Shown here: positions 1 to 8,227 of the stretch, one piece after another
Layout: each line of letters opens with the position of its first letter
Numbering within the stretch: position 1 is the stretch's first letter
NCBI GenBank assembly: GCA_013388425.1
Contig: JACADV010000023.1
Coordinates: 1 to 64,000 of the forward strand
Direction: 5' to 3'
Source of the DNA: Thermoanaerobaculaceae bacterium
GTDB taxonomy: Bacteria > Acidobacteriota > Thermoanaerobaculia > Thermoanaerobaculales > Thermoanaerobaculaceae
Length of the DNA: 64,000 nt
Translations under genes and position numbers: made by a program
The notes under the pieces: generated by a model
What the model saw: the letters and a program-made list of their open reading frames with translations, nothing else
Told to the model about the DNA's origin: nothing
Database searches by the model: none

Positions 1-1301
1 CGCCCAAGGTCTCCCTCCACCTCCTCCTCCAGCCGCGCCAGCACACCCTCAGCGGGGGCTTCGGGCAACCCCTCGGCCAACTCCGGCAGCTCCTGCGGAC
101 CGGCAGCGGCCACCCCCATGTGCGTCAGGAGTTCGGTCCGGGCCTGCAGAAAGGCCTGTCGGGCCCGAGCCAGGTTGGCCTCGGACTGGTCCAACCGCGC
201 CTCAAGCAGCGTCAGGTCTGCCCGCGGCAACTCTTCGGCTGCGACCAGAGCCTGAGCCACCTCGCCGAGCTGGCGCTCCCGCGCCACGGTCGCCGCCAGC
301 AGCTCCACGCGCGCCTTGGCCGCGGCGGCGTTGTAGTACGCCAAGGTGGTGCGCAGGGCCGCCGACTGGAGCGCTGCCGCTTCCTGGAAAGTGGCGGCCT
401 CCAGCTGCTTGGCGGCTGCCCGCTCGCCGGCCTGCGCCGAGACGATCCCGCCACCCCGGCCCAACGGTACGTCCAGTTCGAAGCCAAACTGGGACCGGTA
501 GGCGACCAACACTCCCTTGCCACCGAAAGTGGGGTCCAACGGCTTGCCGCGCCAAGTGTCCCGAACTGCCGAGAAATCCACCTTGGGCTGGAAGAAGATG
601 CCGTTGCGGTACAGCTTTGCGAGGCCCAGCGAGTAGGACAGCGTGTCCCGGTCCTCGATGGTCGGCGTGACCCCCTGCTGTCGCAGTAGCTGGCGGCCCA
701 CGTAGGCGATAAAGCGAGACGTGGCCAGGTAGGTTTCCAGCTGCCGCCGCCATGCGTCCCGCACTGCCTGCACGGCCTCGTCCAAACCCGCATCCTGAGA
801 GCCGCGCAGAATAGCGTCCAAATCGATAAAGACAGTGGGCGGGAGACAGTGGATTTCCGTCACCGTCGTGCCAATGGTGAGGGTCGTTTCGATGCAGTCG
901 GGCAGGGGACCGAAGATGCCGCTGTCCAGCTGCTGCTGAATGCTGTTGGCGAGCCCTTCGAAGGTAGTGGCCAACGCGCGCAGGAGTCTCTTGCGCCCTG
1001 CGTCGTTGTTCAGCACTCCGGTGGGGATGGGCATGGTTTCTCGGGCCAAGGAGGCACTGGCCGTGACCACGTCGTCAAAGGCTCCCCGCTGCTCCTGCAA
1101 GAGCCCGAGGTTGAAAGCCTTGACTGCCCGCGCCTGGGCCACCGCCGGGTCGTGGCGCAGCGCCAAGCTCACCGCACCCTCGAGGGTGAGCGGCTGAGCC
1201 ACTGGTCCGCCGGGCAGGTACGGCGGGGGAGGCGCCTGGGCCGGTACCGTCGCCGGCAGAACTGCCAGGCAAGCGAGTACGACTGCAGGTGTCTTGCTCA
1301 T
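1..1301 (-). CDS. TolC-like outer-membrane efflux protein, partial
   Basis: The frame starts at an ATG at 1301 (MSKTPAVVLACLAVLPAT, a signal peptide ending near PAQA) and stays open to the window edge, so the C-terminus is missing. About 430 residues are visible. They contain the family's amphipathic coiled-coil halves (LAEVAQALVAAEELPRADL and the Ala/Glu/Arg-rich stretch after it) and the phrase LTLEGAVSLALRHDPAV, typical of the TolC/OEP N-terminus. TolC proteins are trimeric outer-membrane ducts used by type I secretion and RND pumps. The gene lies 8 bp after the stop of a second TolC-like gene and shares motifs with it, including a G-R-G 'PLGRG' strand, so the two look like a tandem duplication. 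It ends the lanthipeptide operon as seen here, which suggests a role in peptide export; that is inference. Confidence 0.85.
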   Translation of the reverse strand, partial: MSKTPAVVLACLAVLPATVPAQAPPPPYLPGGPVAQPLTLEGAVSLALRHDPAVAQARAVKAFNLGLLQEQRGAFDDVVTASASLARETMPIPTGVLNNDAGRKRLLRALATTFEGLANSIQQQLDSGIFGPLPDCIETTLTIGTTVTEIHCLPPTVFIDLDAILRGSQDAGLDEAVQAVRDAWRRQLETYLATSRFIAYVGRQLLRQQGVTPTIEDRDTLSYSLGLAKLYRNGIFFQPKVDFSAVRDTWRGKPLDPTFGGKGVLVAYRSQFGFELDVPLGRGGGIVSAQAGERAAAKQLEAATFQEAAALQSAALRTTLAYYNAAAAKARVELLAATVARERQLGEVAQALVAAEELPRADLTLLEARLDQSEANLARARQAFLQARTELLTHMGVAAAGPQELPELAEGLPEAPAEGVLARLEEEVEGDLG

Positions 1302-1309
1302 GGTCCACC

Positions 1310-3250
1310 TCATCGCTCGACCCGCGGCACGCTCCACAGCGGCGTGGCCACCCGGAACTGTCCCTCCCCCTCCTCCTCCACCAACAGACCGGCATCGAAC
1401 CGCAGCTTGGACAGGGTTTGCGCCAGCGACACGTGGGTGGAAATCACGGCCAGCTCCGCCTCCACCGCGCGCTGCTCGGTGACGATCGTGTCGATGAGCG
1501 TGGAGCGACCGTAGCGGAACTTTTCCATTTCGTTTTCCACCGCTTGCCGGGCGGCAGCGGCAGACAGCTGCGCTGCCTGCCACTGGGGCAGGAGTTCCGC
1601 CAGCGTCAACGCTGTCTGCAAGACGTCCAGCCTGATGCGCCGCTCCAGGTCGGCAGCGGTGATCTGCTTCTGGGCCCATGCGGCAGCCCGCTGGGCCAGC
1701 TGCCCGCGCTGGACAGAGTTGTCCCAGGGTTTCTCCCAGTTGAAGCCCACCGAGGCCGAAGGCCCTGCCCAGTTCCCGAACAGTGCTTCGCCCAGGTTGT
1801 GACCCATGCTCCCCCCGGCGTCGGAAAGTCCAGCGTAGGAGAGTTTCACATCCACGTCTTTCTTGGCGGCCAGATTGACCAGGGCCGCGCGCCACAGGAC
1901 CAACCCGGATCGTTCGAGCGAGCGGGCCGCTGCCAGGTCCAGCCGCTTCTGGATGGCAAGCTCGGCCAGCGCGGCTGCCGGCAGGTCCTTCACCTCCTGC
2001 TCTTCGGGTACGGGCGGGAGCGCGTCACTTGCCACCGGGAGGCCGGCCTGCTCCGTGATCTCCACCCCCATGCCGGTAGCCAGGGCCGCTTGGGCTTGGG
2101 CGACGCCGGCCCTGGCGGCAGCCAGCTGCGAGCGAACCTCCGCCCTTCTGGCCTCCATGCGAGCCATTTCTACCCGCGGCAGTTCGTCCGCATCCACCAG
2201 AGCCTGGGTCAGGACTGCCAGTTGGTCCTGGAGCTCGCTGGAGCGTTGGTAGACGGCCACAGTTTCCTGGGCCCGGAGCAGATCCAGGTAGGCAAAGATG
2301 GTGGACAGCACGCTTTGGGAGGCGGCAAAACCGAGGGTCTTGCGGCTGGCTTCCCAGTCGATGCGGCTGGCCTGTTCACCGGCAGCCGCCGCCTCCACGC
2401 CCTTACCTCGCCCCAGTGGGATCGCCACGCTGAACCCCAGGCTGGCGTTGTACACGTCCTCCTGCCCGGGCCCCCCGAACGTATCGCTCTTGGGCTTGCC
2501 TTGCCAGCGGTAGCTCTCGCCCGAGAGCGAGAAGAACGGGGTCAGCGTGAGGCCGGTGCGGTAGTACTTGGAGAGCTGCAGATCGAAGCTGCCCCGCTGC
2601 GTCTGCTCCACGTCGGCAATAGGACCGAGCTGCCGCAGCTCTTGTCGATCGCCGATGGCCGTGGCCAGCTGCTCGTTCTTCGCGATGGTCAACTCCCCCA
2701 CGCGCGAATCGATCCAGTTGATGATGTCCTGGCGAATTCGAGCCTGCTCGGACGGTGAGGCGTTGCGGTACAGCGCCAGCAGGGCTTCCCACTGGGCCTG
2801 CGTCTGGGGATCCAGGAAGTTCACACCTACCGGAATGCGCCCTCCCTGCAAATCCGAGCGTGCCTGCAGCAACTGCTGCAGCAACTGATCGTACTGGGCC
2901 GCCTTGGCCTCGGCCGCAGCAATCTCCTTGCGCAGCTCGTTGCGCTTCTTCTGCTGCTCGAGCTGCTGCGTAGCCGTCAGGGGTCGTTGCGTGAACTCGT
3001 AAGAGAGCGTCCCCAACAACGTGAGGTCGAAGGCGCCGGCAGCCTCCAGGGCACGGCCTGCTCGTGCCTTCACATCTTCCCCCGCGACGAGCAGGTTTGG
3101 TTCGTGCGCCAGGGTGAGCCGCAGGGCCTCCTCGAGCGTAAGGGTTGGGGAGGAAAGTCGCCCCGGCACGTAGGGCTGCAGCTCCTGCCCCCAGCCCAGG
3201 GTCGCTGCCGCACTCAACGCAACTGCACACGCTATCCTCTTTCCTGGCAT
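1310..3250 (-). CDS. TolC-like outer-membrane efflux protein
   Basis: A 646-residue protein with a signal peptide (MPGKRIACAVALSAAATLGWG). The start at 3250 is chosen because an AGGAGGGG ribosome site sits just upstream; a longer frame to 3343 has no such support. The mature protein begins with SPTLTLEEALRLTLAHEPNL and carries two long helical segments (roughly residues 60-330 and 400-620) rich in Ala/Gln/Glu/Arg, as in OEP proteins. It is longer than E. coli TolC (about 470 mature residues) because of an inserted region around residues 100-250. The 5' end overlaps the stop of the GNAT gene by 19 bp and the 3' end is 8 bp from a second TolC-like gene, so all are co-transcribed with lanM. An outer-membrane duct for the peptide or its transporter is a reasonable guess. 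Confidence 0.85.
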   Translation of the reverse strand: MPGKRIACAVALSAAATLGWGQELQPYVPGRLSSPTLTLEEALRLTLAHEPNLLVAGEDVKARAGRALEAAGAFDLTLLGTLSYEFTQRPLTATQQLEQQKKRNELRKEIAAAEAKAAQYDQLLQQLLQARSDLQGGRIPVGVNFLDPQTQAQWEALLALYRNASPSEQARIRQDIINWIDSRVGELTIAKNEQLATAIGDRQELRQLGPIADVEQTQRGSFDLQLSKYYRTGLTLTPFFSLSGESYRWQGKPKSDTFGGPGQEDVYNASLGFSVAIPLGRGKGVEAAAAGEQASRIDWEASRKTLGFAASQSVLSTIFAYLDLLRAQETVAVYQRSSELQDQLAVLTQALVDADELPRVEMARMEARRAEVRSQLAAARAGVAQAQAALATGMGVEITEQAGLPVASDALPPVPEEQEVKDLPAAALAELAIQKRLDLAAARSLERSGLVLWRAALVNLAAKKDVDVKLSYAGLSDAGGSMGHNLGEALFGNWAGPSASVGFNWEKPWDNSVQRGQLAQRAAAWAQKQITAADLERRIRLDVLQTALTLAELLPQWQAAQLSAAAARQAVENEMEKFRYGRSTLIDTIVTEQRAVEAELAVISTHVSLAQTLSKLRFDAGLLVEEEGEGQFRVATPLWSVPRVER

Positions 3251-4206
3251 AGCCCCTCCTCGCCTGCGGTCCTGCCGCAAGCCTGGTCTTGGTGGGCGAA
3301 TTTCTTGCAACTCCCCAAGGTCCAGCGTGTGACGCTGACCCAAGGAGCAATGTGTTTGGCCACGAAGCGGACCATGGTGGGGTGGTGGACCGGGGCAACG
3401 AACGTGGCTCTGGTGAACCCTGCCTCCACCATCCGATGGAACGAGACCGAAAAGAGCGGCAAGATCCGCGCCCGACGACCCCAGTCCTTGCGAATGTAAC
3501 TACAGGTGAACCGCAACCACTCCTTCGTCACGCGGTGGTTGATGACCCAGCCTACGATCCCCTCCGGGCTGCGCAGTGCCACACTGGTGCGCTCCTCGAA
3601 CCCACCGGCCAGATAGCGCCACGGAAGAAGGTCCGGCGCAATCCAGGGACTTTGTTCCTGGGAGTGCTGCAGCGCAGCCAGCTCCTCCTGGGTCACCTCG
3701 ACAAAGGGTACGATCTCGCACCCCTCTCTCACCCGAAAGCGGTCCAGCCACGGCACGCGCAGTGCCTCCTCCGCCGTGAAGAACACAGACAGTGTCCGCC
3801 TTTCCGGTTCTTCCCAGCCCAGCACGCCAAGCTGGTGCTCCCACCACGCGGTACCGCTTGCGCCCTGGGTCCAGGTGGCCGCGAGGGCGGGAAAGCCTGC
3901 GGTCTGGGCGACGCGTTCGGCTGCCTTGGCCAGCTCCCGACCCAACCCCTGCCCCCGCGCCTCCGGCACCACGTACACCGACAGCAACTCCGGCGGCTCA
4001 CCCTCCACCAGCGGCAGCCCTGCCAGCATCAACCCCACCGGTTTGGGACCGGCCCACGCACCCACCGCCACTGGCTGGATGGGGGAGCTGGCCGGTTCGT
4101 GGAGCAGCTTGGGGGTGGGTTGGAGCTCCAGCAAATGGCGAAAGGCCGGGTAGGTCATGGGGTAGAAGGCGGGATCCACCGGCGGCTGCAGCAGCTTGAG
4201 CGTCAC
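3232..4206 (-). CDS. Tandem GNAT-fold acetyltransferase-like protein
   Basis: A 324-residue protein. Residues 76-90 (VYVVPEARGQGLGRE) are a clear GNAT motif A, the acetyl-CoA pyrophosphate loop (R/Q-x-x-G-x-G/A). The C-terminal half (about 170-300) has a second GNAT-like pattern, with a central GWVINHRVTKEWLRF strand and a helix with MVEAGFTRATFVAP, but no intact motif A. This suggests a tandem GNAT with one active and one degenerate lobe. The GTG start at 4206 overlaps the lanM stop (GTGA), with GGAGG 8 nt upstream; translational coupling is likely. GNAT genes in lanthipeptide loci can acetylate the modified peptide or confer self-protection. Which applies here cannot be read from sequence, and the substrate is unknown. 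Confidence 0.8.
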   Translation of the reverse strand: MTLKLLQPPVDPAFYPMTYPAFRHLLELQPTPKLLHEPASSPIQPVAVGAWAGPKPVGLMLAGLPLVEGEPPELLSVYVVPEARGQGLGRELAKAAERVAQTAGFPALAATWTQGASGTAWWEHQLGVLGWEEPERRTLSVFFTAEEALRVPWLDRFRVREGCEIVPFVEVTQEELAALQHSQEQSPWIAPDLLPWRYLAGGFEERTSVALRSPEGIVGWVINHRVTKEWLRFTCSYIRKDWGRRARILPLFSVSFHRMVEAGFTRATFVAPVHHPTMVRFVAKHIAPWVSVTRWTLGSCKKFAHQDQACGRTAGEEGLCQERG

Positions 4207-6938
4207 GGGGCTGGCCTCCACTGGACGTGTCCGGACAGCACCGAGCCAACCTGCTGTGGCGCCACCAGCCGGGAGAGGTGGAACAGCATACCCGGCAAGC
4301 CGGCAAAGAGGCCATCGGCAGGCGAAAGCACCCCCACCCACCCCTGGTGGCGGAGGAACAGCTCGGTGCGGGTCTGGGCCTGCTGCAAGAGGTCGTCCCT
4401 TCCTTTCAGCTGCGACCCAATCACGAGGATTTCGCTGCGGCCAATACTACCACAACAGAGGCTGGCGGTACCGAACAGCGGGGCGGTCAAAGTCACCTGG
4501 AGCGCCTGCTGTTCCTGGTGCCGAACGGCCGCTGGGGCATCCCCCGCCCCCGCCACTGCCCGCGCGAGAAAGGCGCCGGGTGCCCCGTGACACCATCCCT
4601 GGAGGACCGCAGGCACCTGGGCTCCGGTGGGGGTGGTTCCCTGGGCTACCCAGCGACCGGCCCCCGGTTCAGCGCGCAGCAGGTACCACGCGGCTTCCAC
4701 CATGCCGCGATTGCCCGTGGCCTTCCCCAGCACACCCAGAGCAGCAGCCACACCGGAAAGGCCGTGGGCAAAGCCAGGACGATGGACGCTGTCCACCCCC
4801 CCATCCGCTTGGGCCGGCAGCCGCGCCAACACGTCTCGGGCGAGCCGCTCCAACGTGCCGGCCAGTTCCGGGAACGGTTCCAGCAGCGACCAGGCGCCCA
4901 AGATGAAGCCCGCCACTCCCCCCTCCACATCCAGTTGCTCGCCCACCTCACAGCCGGGCACTCGCTCGGTCACGAGCCTTGCCGCCGTCTCTGCCCAGCG
5001 CGGTTCCTCCAGGAGAGCTGCCCCCGCCGCCAGAGCGTAAACGAGGCCGCCCCACCCGCGGCACAGCCCCACCGGCCAGACCCGACTCCCGTCACCCTGG
5101 GGCAGCAAGGCCAACAGGCGCTCGTACAGGAGCAGCGCCTGCCGCCGTGCACCCGCATCCCCGCTCACCCGCGCCCAAGCCGCCCAGGCCAGGGCGTGCC
5201 CCGCCAACCCCCGATCCAGAAACAACCCAGCTGGCTCTCCCGGGAGCCCGGCACTCGAGAGGTGCTGCGCCACTTCTCGGGCTTGCTCTCGAAACCAGTC
5301 ACCCGCCTTGCCCCGCGGGCTCACGGACAGGGCTTGAAGGGCCAGGTGTACTTGCTCCCCGATGCTTTCCGGGGTGAGGGTGGCCAGCCTCTGCCGGATG
5401 AGCCGCCGCCCGGTTTCGCGCACAACGCCTACCCGCCGCGCGGCGGGGAGCCGCAGCCGGGGCACCCAGAGGTGCAGCAGTGCCCGCTGCTCCTCCTGCG
5501 CCAGCTCCCAGCCAGGGGGCCTGTCGGAGTACACGGCCACGAGGGGGCGCAGCATGGCCTCGGTGAGCAGGTTGGCGTGCCATCCTTCCCGCACCTTGGG
5601 GCTTGCAAGCAGGTTGCTGAGCAGCTGTGCGTACGCCTCGCTGGGCCGTGCCACAAAGCGGACCTTTAGGCCATCCATGGCGGCACAGCACTGCCGGCCA
5701 AAACCGCTCTCGCGGGCAGCTCGAGCCAGGCGTTGGAGACTCTCCTCCAGCCCGGCAGCCACCTCCTGCACGAAATCCGCAGGGTCCGCTGGCCGGCCCC
5801 GCCAGAGCGGCAGACTCCTCGCGCGGGGGTCGATGCCACCCTTGAGGGCCCCGTCCTCCCGCAGGCCAGCACCCCCCATGGAGGGCATGGCGATGAGACC
5901 CGAGGACAGCACGGAGGGGATGGCACCCTCTCCGTCCAGTACCGTGAGCGGCTGCGCCCAGCTCTCCCCGTCCACCACCACGGGGCCTTCCCGGTCCGCC
6001 ACCACGTTGTCCCAATGGAGATCGCGAACCCCCAGAATCCACGCCACCGCCGCCAGGGCCCCCGCCGAGAAGAACCACGCCCGAACCTCGTTGCCGCCCT
6101 CGAGGCTCACCTGACCCACCTCGCGAACCCAGCCGTAACCCCGGCCTCGCACCATCGGCGGCATGGGGGCGAGGGGTATGCCTGCCTGCCGAAAGAGCGA
6201 AAACCACAGGGCAAGTACCTGCTCCGGCTGGAGCGAACGGGGCTTGTAGAAGAGCCGAGGCATGTCGGGGAACTCCAGCGCCACCACGCTCTCCCCCGCG
6301 TGCCGGTCGGAGAGCCCCCAGTGAACGCGCGCTGGCACCCCGTCCAGGCGATGCCAGCCGAACGCGTGGGCAATGGCTGAGCGGTCCCGCGCGAAGCGGT
6401 CACCGAGCCGCACCGCCGCCTGGGCCCACTCCCGCGCCCGCTGCACCAGCCAACGGCCAACGACGGGACGTTCCTGGAAAAGCTCCCATGCCCGCCACGT
6501 GCCGTCCGGCGATGCCACCTGCAGGAGGTCGACAAGCTGCTGTCTGCACGCAGCGTGGAGCCCTGCCCCCAACTGTTCCGACCACCCCCGCGGCCAGCGC
6601 CGCTCCACCGTCCCAGCGACCCAGCGACTCAACGCCTCTGCCGCCTCGCCAAGAGTTGCCTGGCGGGGCACACGGCGACTCAACAGTTCTTGCCAAGAGG
6701 CCGGACGCCTCGCCTGGGAGGACCACCCGCTGGCCAGCTGGCGAACGAGTCCCTCCCCCTGGGGCCATCCCTCCCAGGCAAGCCGTCGGCAAAAAACGCC
6801 TTCTTCCCCCCCGGCCACCGCCTGACGCCAGCGGTCAGCCACCACGCGTGCGAGCGCAACAACAGCTTCGGGCGCAACCTCTCCGCCCGCCGCCAGCAAT
6901 TCCCCGAGAAAGCACGCCTCGGCCGCTGCGAGGGTCAT
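4203..6938 (-). CDS. lanM: Class II lanthipeptide synthetase LanM (Cys-Cys-Gly type)
   Basis: A 911-residue bifunctional dehydratase/cyclase. The N-terminal lipid-kinase-like dehydratase (DUF4135) carries LFYKPRS near residue 229-235, HWDNVV at 308-313 and VVDGE near 321. These match the LanM motifs that phosphorylate and eliminate Ser/Thr hydroxyls. The LanC-like cyclase has GWCHGAPG (Cys783) and LCCGSIG (Cys828-Cys829). In most LanC/LanM enzymes the last zinc ligand is His (CHG); here it is Cys, as in the ProcM-type 'CCG' group known for relaxed substrate choice. The start is taken as ATG 6938; an in-frame GTG at 6962 falls inside a terminator stem and is less likely. The stop overlaps the GNAT start. 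The neighbouring precursor with a double-Gly leader is the likely substrate. Confidence 0.92.
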   Translation of the reverse strand: MTLAAAEACFLGELLAAGGEVAPEAVVALARVVADRWRQAVAGGEEGVFCRRLAWEGWPQGEGLVRQLASGWSSQARRPASWQELLSRRVPRQATLGEAAEALSRWVAGTVERRWPRGWSEQLGAGLHAACRQQLVDLLQVASPDGTWRAWELFQERPVVGRWLVQRAREWAQAAVRLGDRFARDRSAIAHAFGWHRLDGVPARVHWGLSDRHAGESVVALEFPDMPRLFYKPRSLQPEQVLALWFSLFRQAGIPLAPMPPMVRGRGYGWVREVGQVSLEGGNEVRAWFFSAGALAAVAWILGVRDLHWDNVVADREGPVVVDGESWAQPLTVLDGEGAIPSVLSSGLIAMPSMGGAGLREDGALKGGIDPRARSLPLWRGRPADPADFVQEVAAGLEESLQRLARAARESGFGRQCCAAMDGLKVRFVARPSEAYAQLLSNLLASPKVREGWHANLLTEAMLRPLVAVYSDRPPGWELAQEEQRALLHLWVPRLRLPAARRVGVVRETGRRLIRQRLATLTPESIGEQVHLALQALSVSPRGKAGDWFREQAREVAQHLSSAGLPGEPAGLFLDRGLAGHALAWAAWARVSGDAGARRQALLLYERLLALLPQGDGSRVWPVGLCRGWGGLVYALAAGAALLEEPRWAETAARLVTERVPGCEVGEQLDVEGGVAGFILGAWSLLEPFPELAGTLERLARDVLARLPAQADGGVDSVHRPGFAHGLSGVAAALGVLGKATGNRGMVEAAWYLLRAEPGAGRWVAQGTTPTGAQVPAVLQGWCHGAPGAFLARAVAGAGDAPAAVRHQEQQALQVTLTAPLFGTASLCCGSIGRSEILVIGSQLKGRDDLLQQAQTRTELFLRHQGWVGVLSPADGLFAGLPGMLFHLSRLVAPQQVGSVLSGHVQWRPAP

Positions 6939-6950
6939 GTCACCCAGACG

Positions 6951-6991
6951 AAAAGGGCCCACGGCCGCTCTGCGCGCCGAGCGGCCGTGGG
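6951..6991 (-). terminator. Intrinsic terminator/attenuator between precursor and lanM
   Basis: A perfect 12-bp inverted repeat (arms 6980-6991 and 6958-6969, 10-nt loop) is followed in the minus direction by CCCTTTT. It lies 13 bp after the precursor stop and upstream of the lanM start. A partial terminator here would give much more precursor transcript than enzyme transcript, a usual arrangement in peptide loci. Confidence 0.75.
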
Positions 6992-7004
6992 TCCAAGAGC
7001 AAAC

Positions 7005-7346
7005 TCAGAACAGCGAGGCGCTGACCTCGATGCGGGTACCCACCCCCATCGACGCCCTGATGTTGCATTTGTAGGTGTCCAGGAAGCCACCGGCCACCTG
7101 TTCCAGATCGGCGTCGGAGAGCTCCTGGCCTTCCTTGGCCACGTGGGGGATGATCACGTAGAACTCGTTGGGCTTCTCCTCGATCACCTTCACCTGCACC
7201 GAAGGCGGAATCGTGGTACCCAGCTGCGCCCCCACCACCTCCCGGGGCTTGGCCAACAGCGCCTTGCGGTACTCGGGATTCTTGGTCGCGAAGCCCGCAA
7301 GGAGGTCGTTCACCTCTCCTCTGGTGAGATTCACGGTTTCTTCCAT
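7005..7346 (-). CDS. lanA: Lanthipeptide precursor with nitrile-hydratase-like leader (NHLP)
   Basis: A 113-residue peptide, start ATG 7346 with AAGGGAGG ahead of it. Residues 1-87 form an NHLP-type leader (a degenerate nitrile hydratase alpha-subunit fold, TIGR03793-like): it includes NPEYRKALLAKPREVV and ends LSDADLEQVAGG, a double-Gly cleavage site. The 26-residue core after Gly87 begins FLDTYKC. It has one Cys (core position 7), two Thr (4, 17) and three Ser (12, 22, 24), so at most one thioether ring can form per peptide, with extra dehydrated residues possible. A GG leader is normally cut by a C39-peptidase ABC transporter; none is in the window, but the operon continues off its left edge. 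Expression probably depends on the sigma-54 promoter upstream. Confidence 0.93.
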   Translation of the reverse strand: MEETVNLTRGEVNDLLAGFATKNPEYRKALLAKPREVVGAQLGTTIPPSVQVKVIEEKPNEFYVIIPHVAKEGQELSDADLEQVAGGFLDTYKCNIRASMGVGTRIEVSASLF

Positions 7347-7403
7347 TTGATCCTCCCTTTCTCCCTTTCGGGGCGTTGTTCCTGCGCGCGCACCTCTCTT
7401 GAA

Positions 7404-7419
7404 AGCAACGCCCATGCCA
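7404..7419 (-). promoter_or_regulatory. Sigma-54 (-24/-12) promoter of the lanthipeptide operon
   Basis: On the minus strand the sequence reads TGGCATGGGCGTTGCT, against the consensus TGGCACG-N4-TTGCW. The GG and GC elements have the required 10-nt separation. The predicted transcript start is near 7393, about 47 nt before the precursor ATG. A sigma-54 activator gene lies immediately upstream, which makes the match credible. Confidence 0.8.
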
Positions 7420-7487
7420 ACTCCAGCCGATAGCACAAAGCATGACGGGTCAATAGGATGCAGATTCGCATTCCAACCGGCTATAGA

Positions 7488-7519
7488 GCTCCAGCTCCAT
7501 TGGTCGCGCTCCAGCTCCA
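7488..7519. promoter_or_regulatory. Tandem repeats, candidate activator-binding sites (UAS)
   Basis: The 12-mer GCTCCAGCTCCA occurs at 7488-7499 and again at 7508-7519, a 20-bp period or about two helical turns. The pair lies roughly 70-115 bp upstream of the sigma-54 promoter and just beyond the 3' end of the gene before it. Position and phasing fit an enhancer for the activator at 8224-9348. Binding is inferred. Confidence 0.5.
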
Positions 7520-7523
7520 CGAG

Positions 7524-8227
7524 CTACGCCTCTGCCACGAAGAGGGCCACCACCTCGTCCAGATCCTTCGACGGGCGCTCGCGCATCTCTGCCACGTCGA
7601 ATGGCGCCAGCGCTCGCCGAAACCGCCACGTTCCCACCCGCAGGAACGGTTCTTCCAGGAGCCGACGCGCAAGCTTCTCCAAAAGCTCCTCCCGCCGCTG
7701 ACAGATGGCACGCCAGCACTGGACAAATCCGTCACGGAAAGCCTCTTTGACCGCACCGGTTGCCTCGCGCCAGGAGAAGAACTCGTTCCTGGCGCGCAGA
7801 ATGGTCTTGGGAGTCAGAACCTGCCTGGCCGCCAGTATGCGAGCTTGCGACAGGCTCACCTCCGCGAGCCGGCGCGCATCGTCGGGAGCGGGCAGCCGCT
7901 CCAGGGGAATTGCCAAGTTCAAGAAGCAATGTTCGAAATCGATGAGCACCAGGCGCCGGCGGTGTCCCTGCAGGCATACAAAGGCGTTGCGGGGACGGAT
8001 GTCGGCGTTGGCAAAGGCGTAGGAAAAGCCGAGTGGCCGCCCAGGTCGAAGCTCGTGTCCACCAGGGCTCGCGACGAGGGAAAGGAGCGCTCGAGCCCCA
8101 CGTGCCGCACCGCCGCCAGCCACACCCGCGGGGAAATGCCGAGAGCGTGCGCCGTGCGTCGAAACAAGGGGTCCTCCACCCTTGCCAAGGTGCCAAAGAA
8201 ATCGAACGCAATTGCGCGCAGGCTCAT
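7524..8227 (-). pseudogene. Frameshifted gene: HAD-like start, kinase-like remainder
   Basis: An ATG at 8227 overlaps the activator stop (ATGA) and opens MSLRAIAFDFFGTLARVEDP, which resembles HAD motif I (DxxGT). Good high-GC3 coding continues in this frame for about 62 codons, to SFDLGG. Coding character then moves to the -1 frame around 8035-8045. That frame runs as PLGFSYAFANADIRPRNAFV and RRRLVLIDFEHCFLNL to a stop at 7524. The second part recalls the catalytic (D-x-x-x-x-N) and metal-binding (IDFEH) loops of HipA/APH-like kinases. The first frame ends at 7919 without family features. The joined product would be about 230 residues. It may be a true pseudogene, a programmed frameshift (no canonical slippery heptamer seen) or a single-base sequence error. 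It sits between activator and precursor. Confidence 0.5.

Noticed and set aside
6938-6962. GTG at 6962 as the lanM start
   Set aside because: It lies within the downstream arm of a perfect terminator hairpin and lacks a ribosome site; ATG 6938 is the simpler choice.
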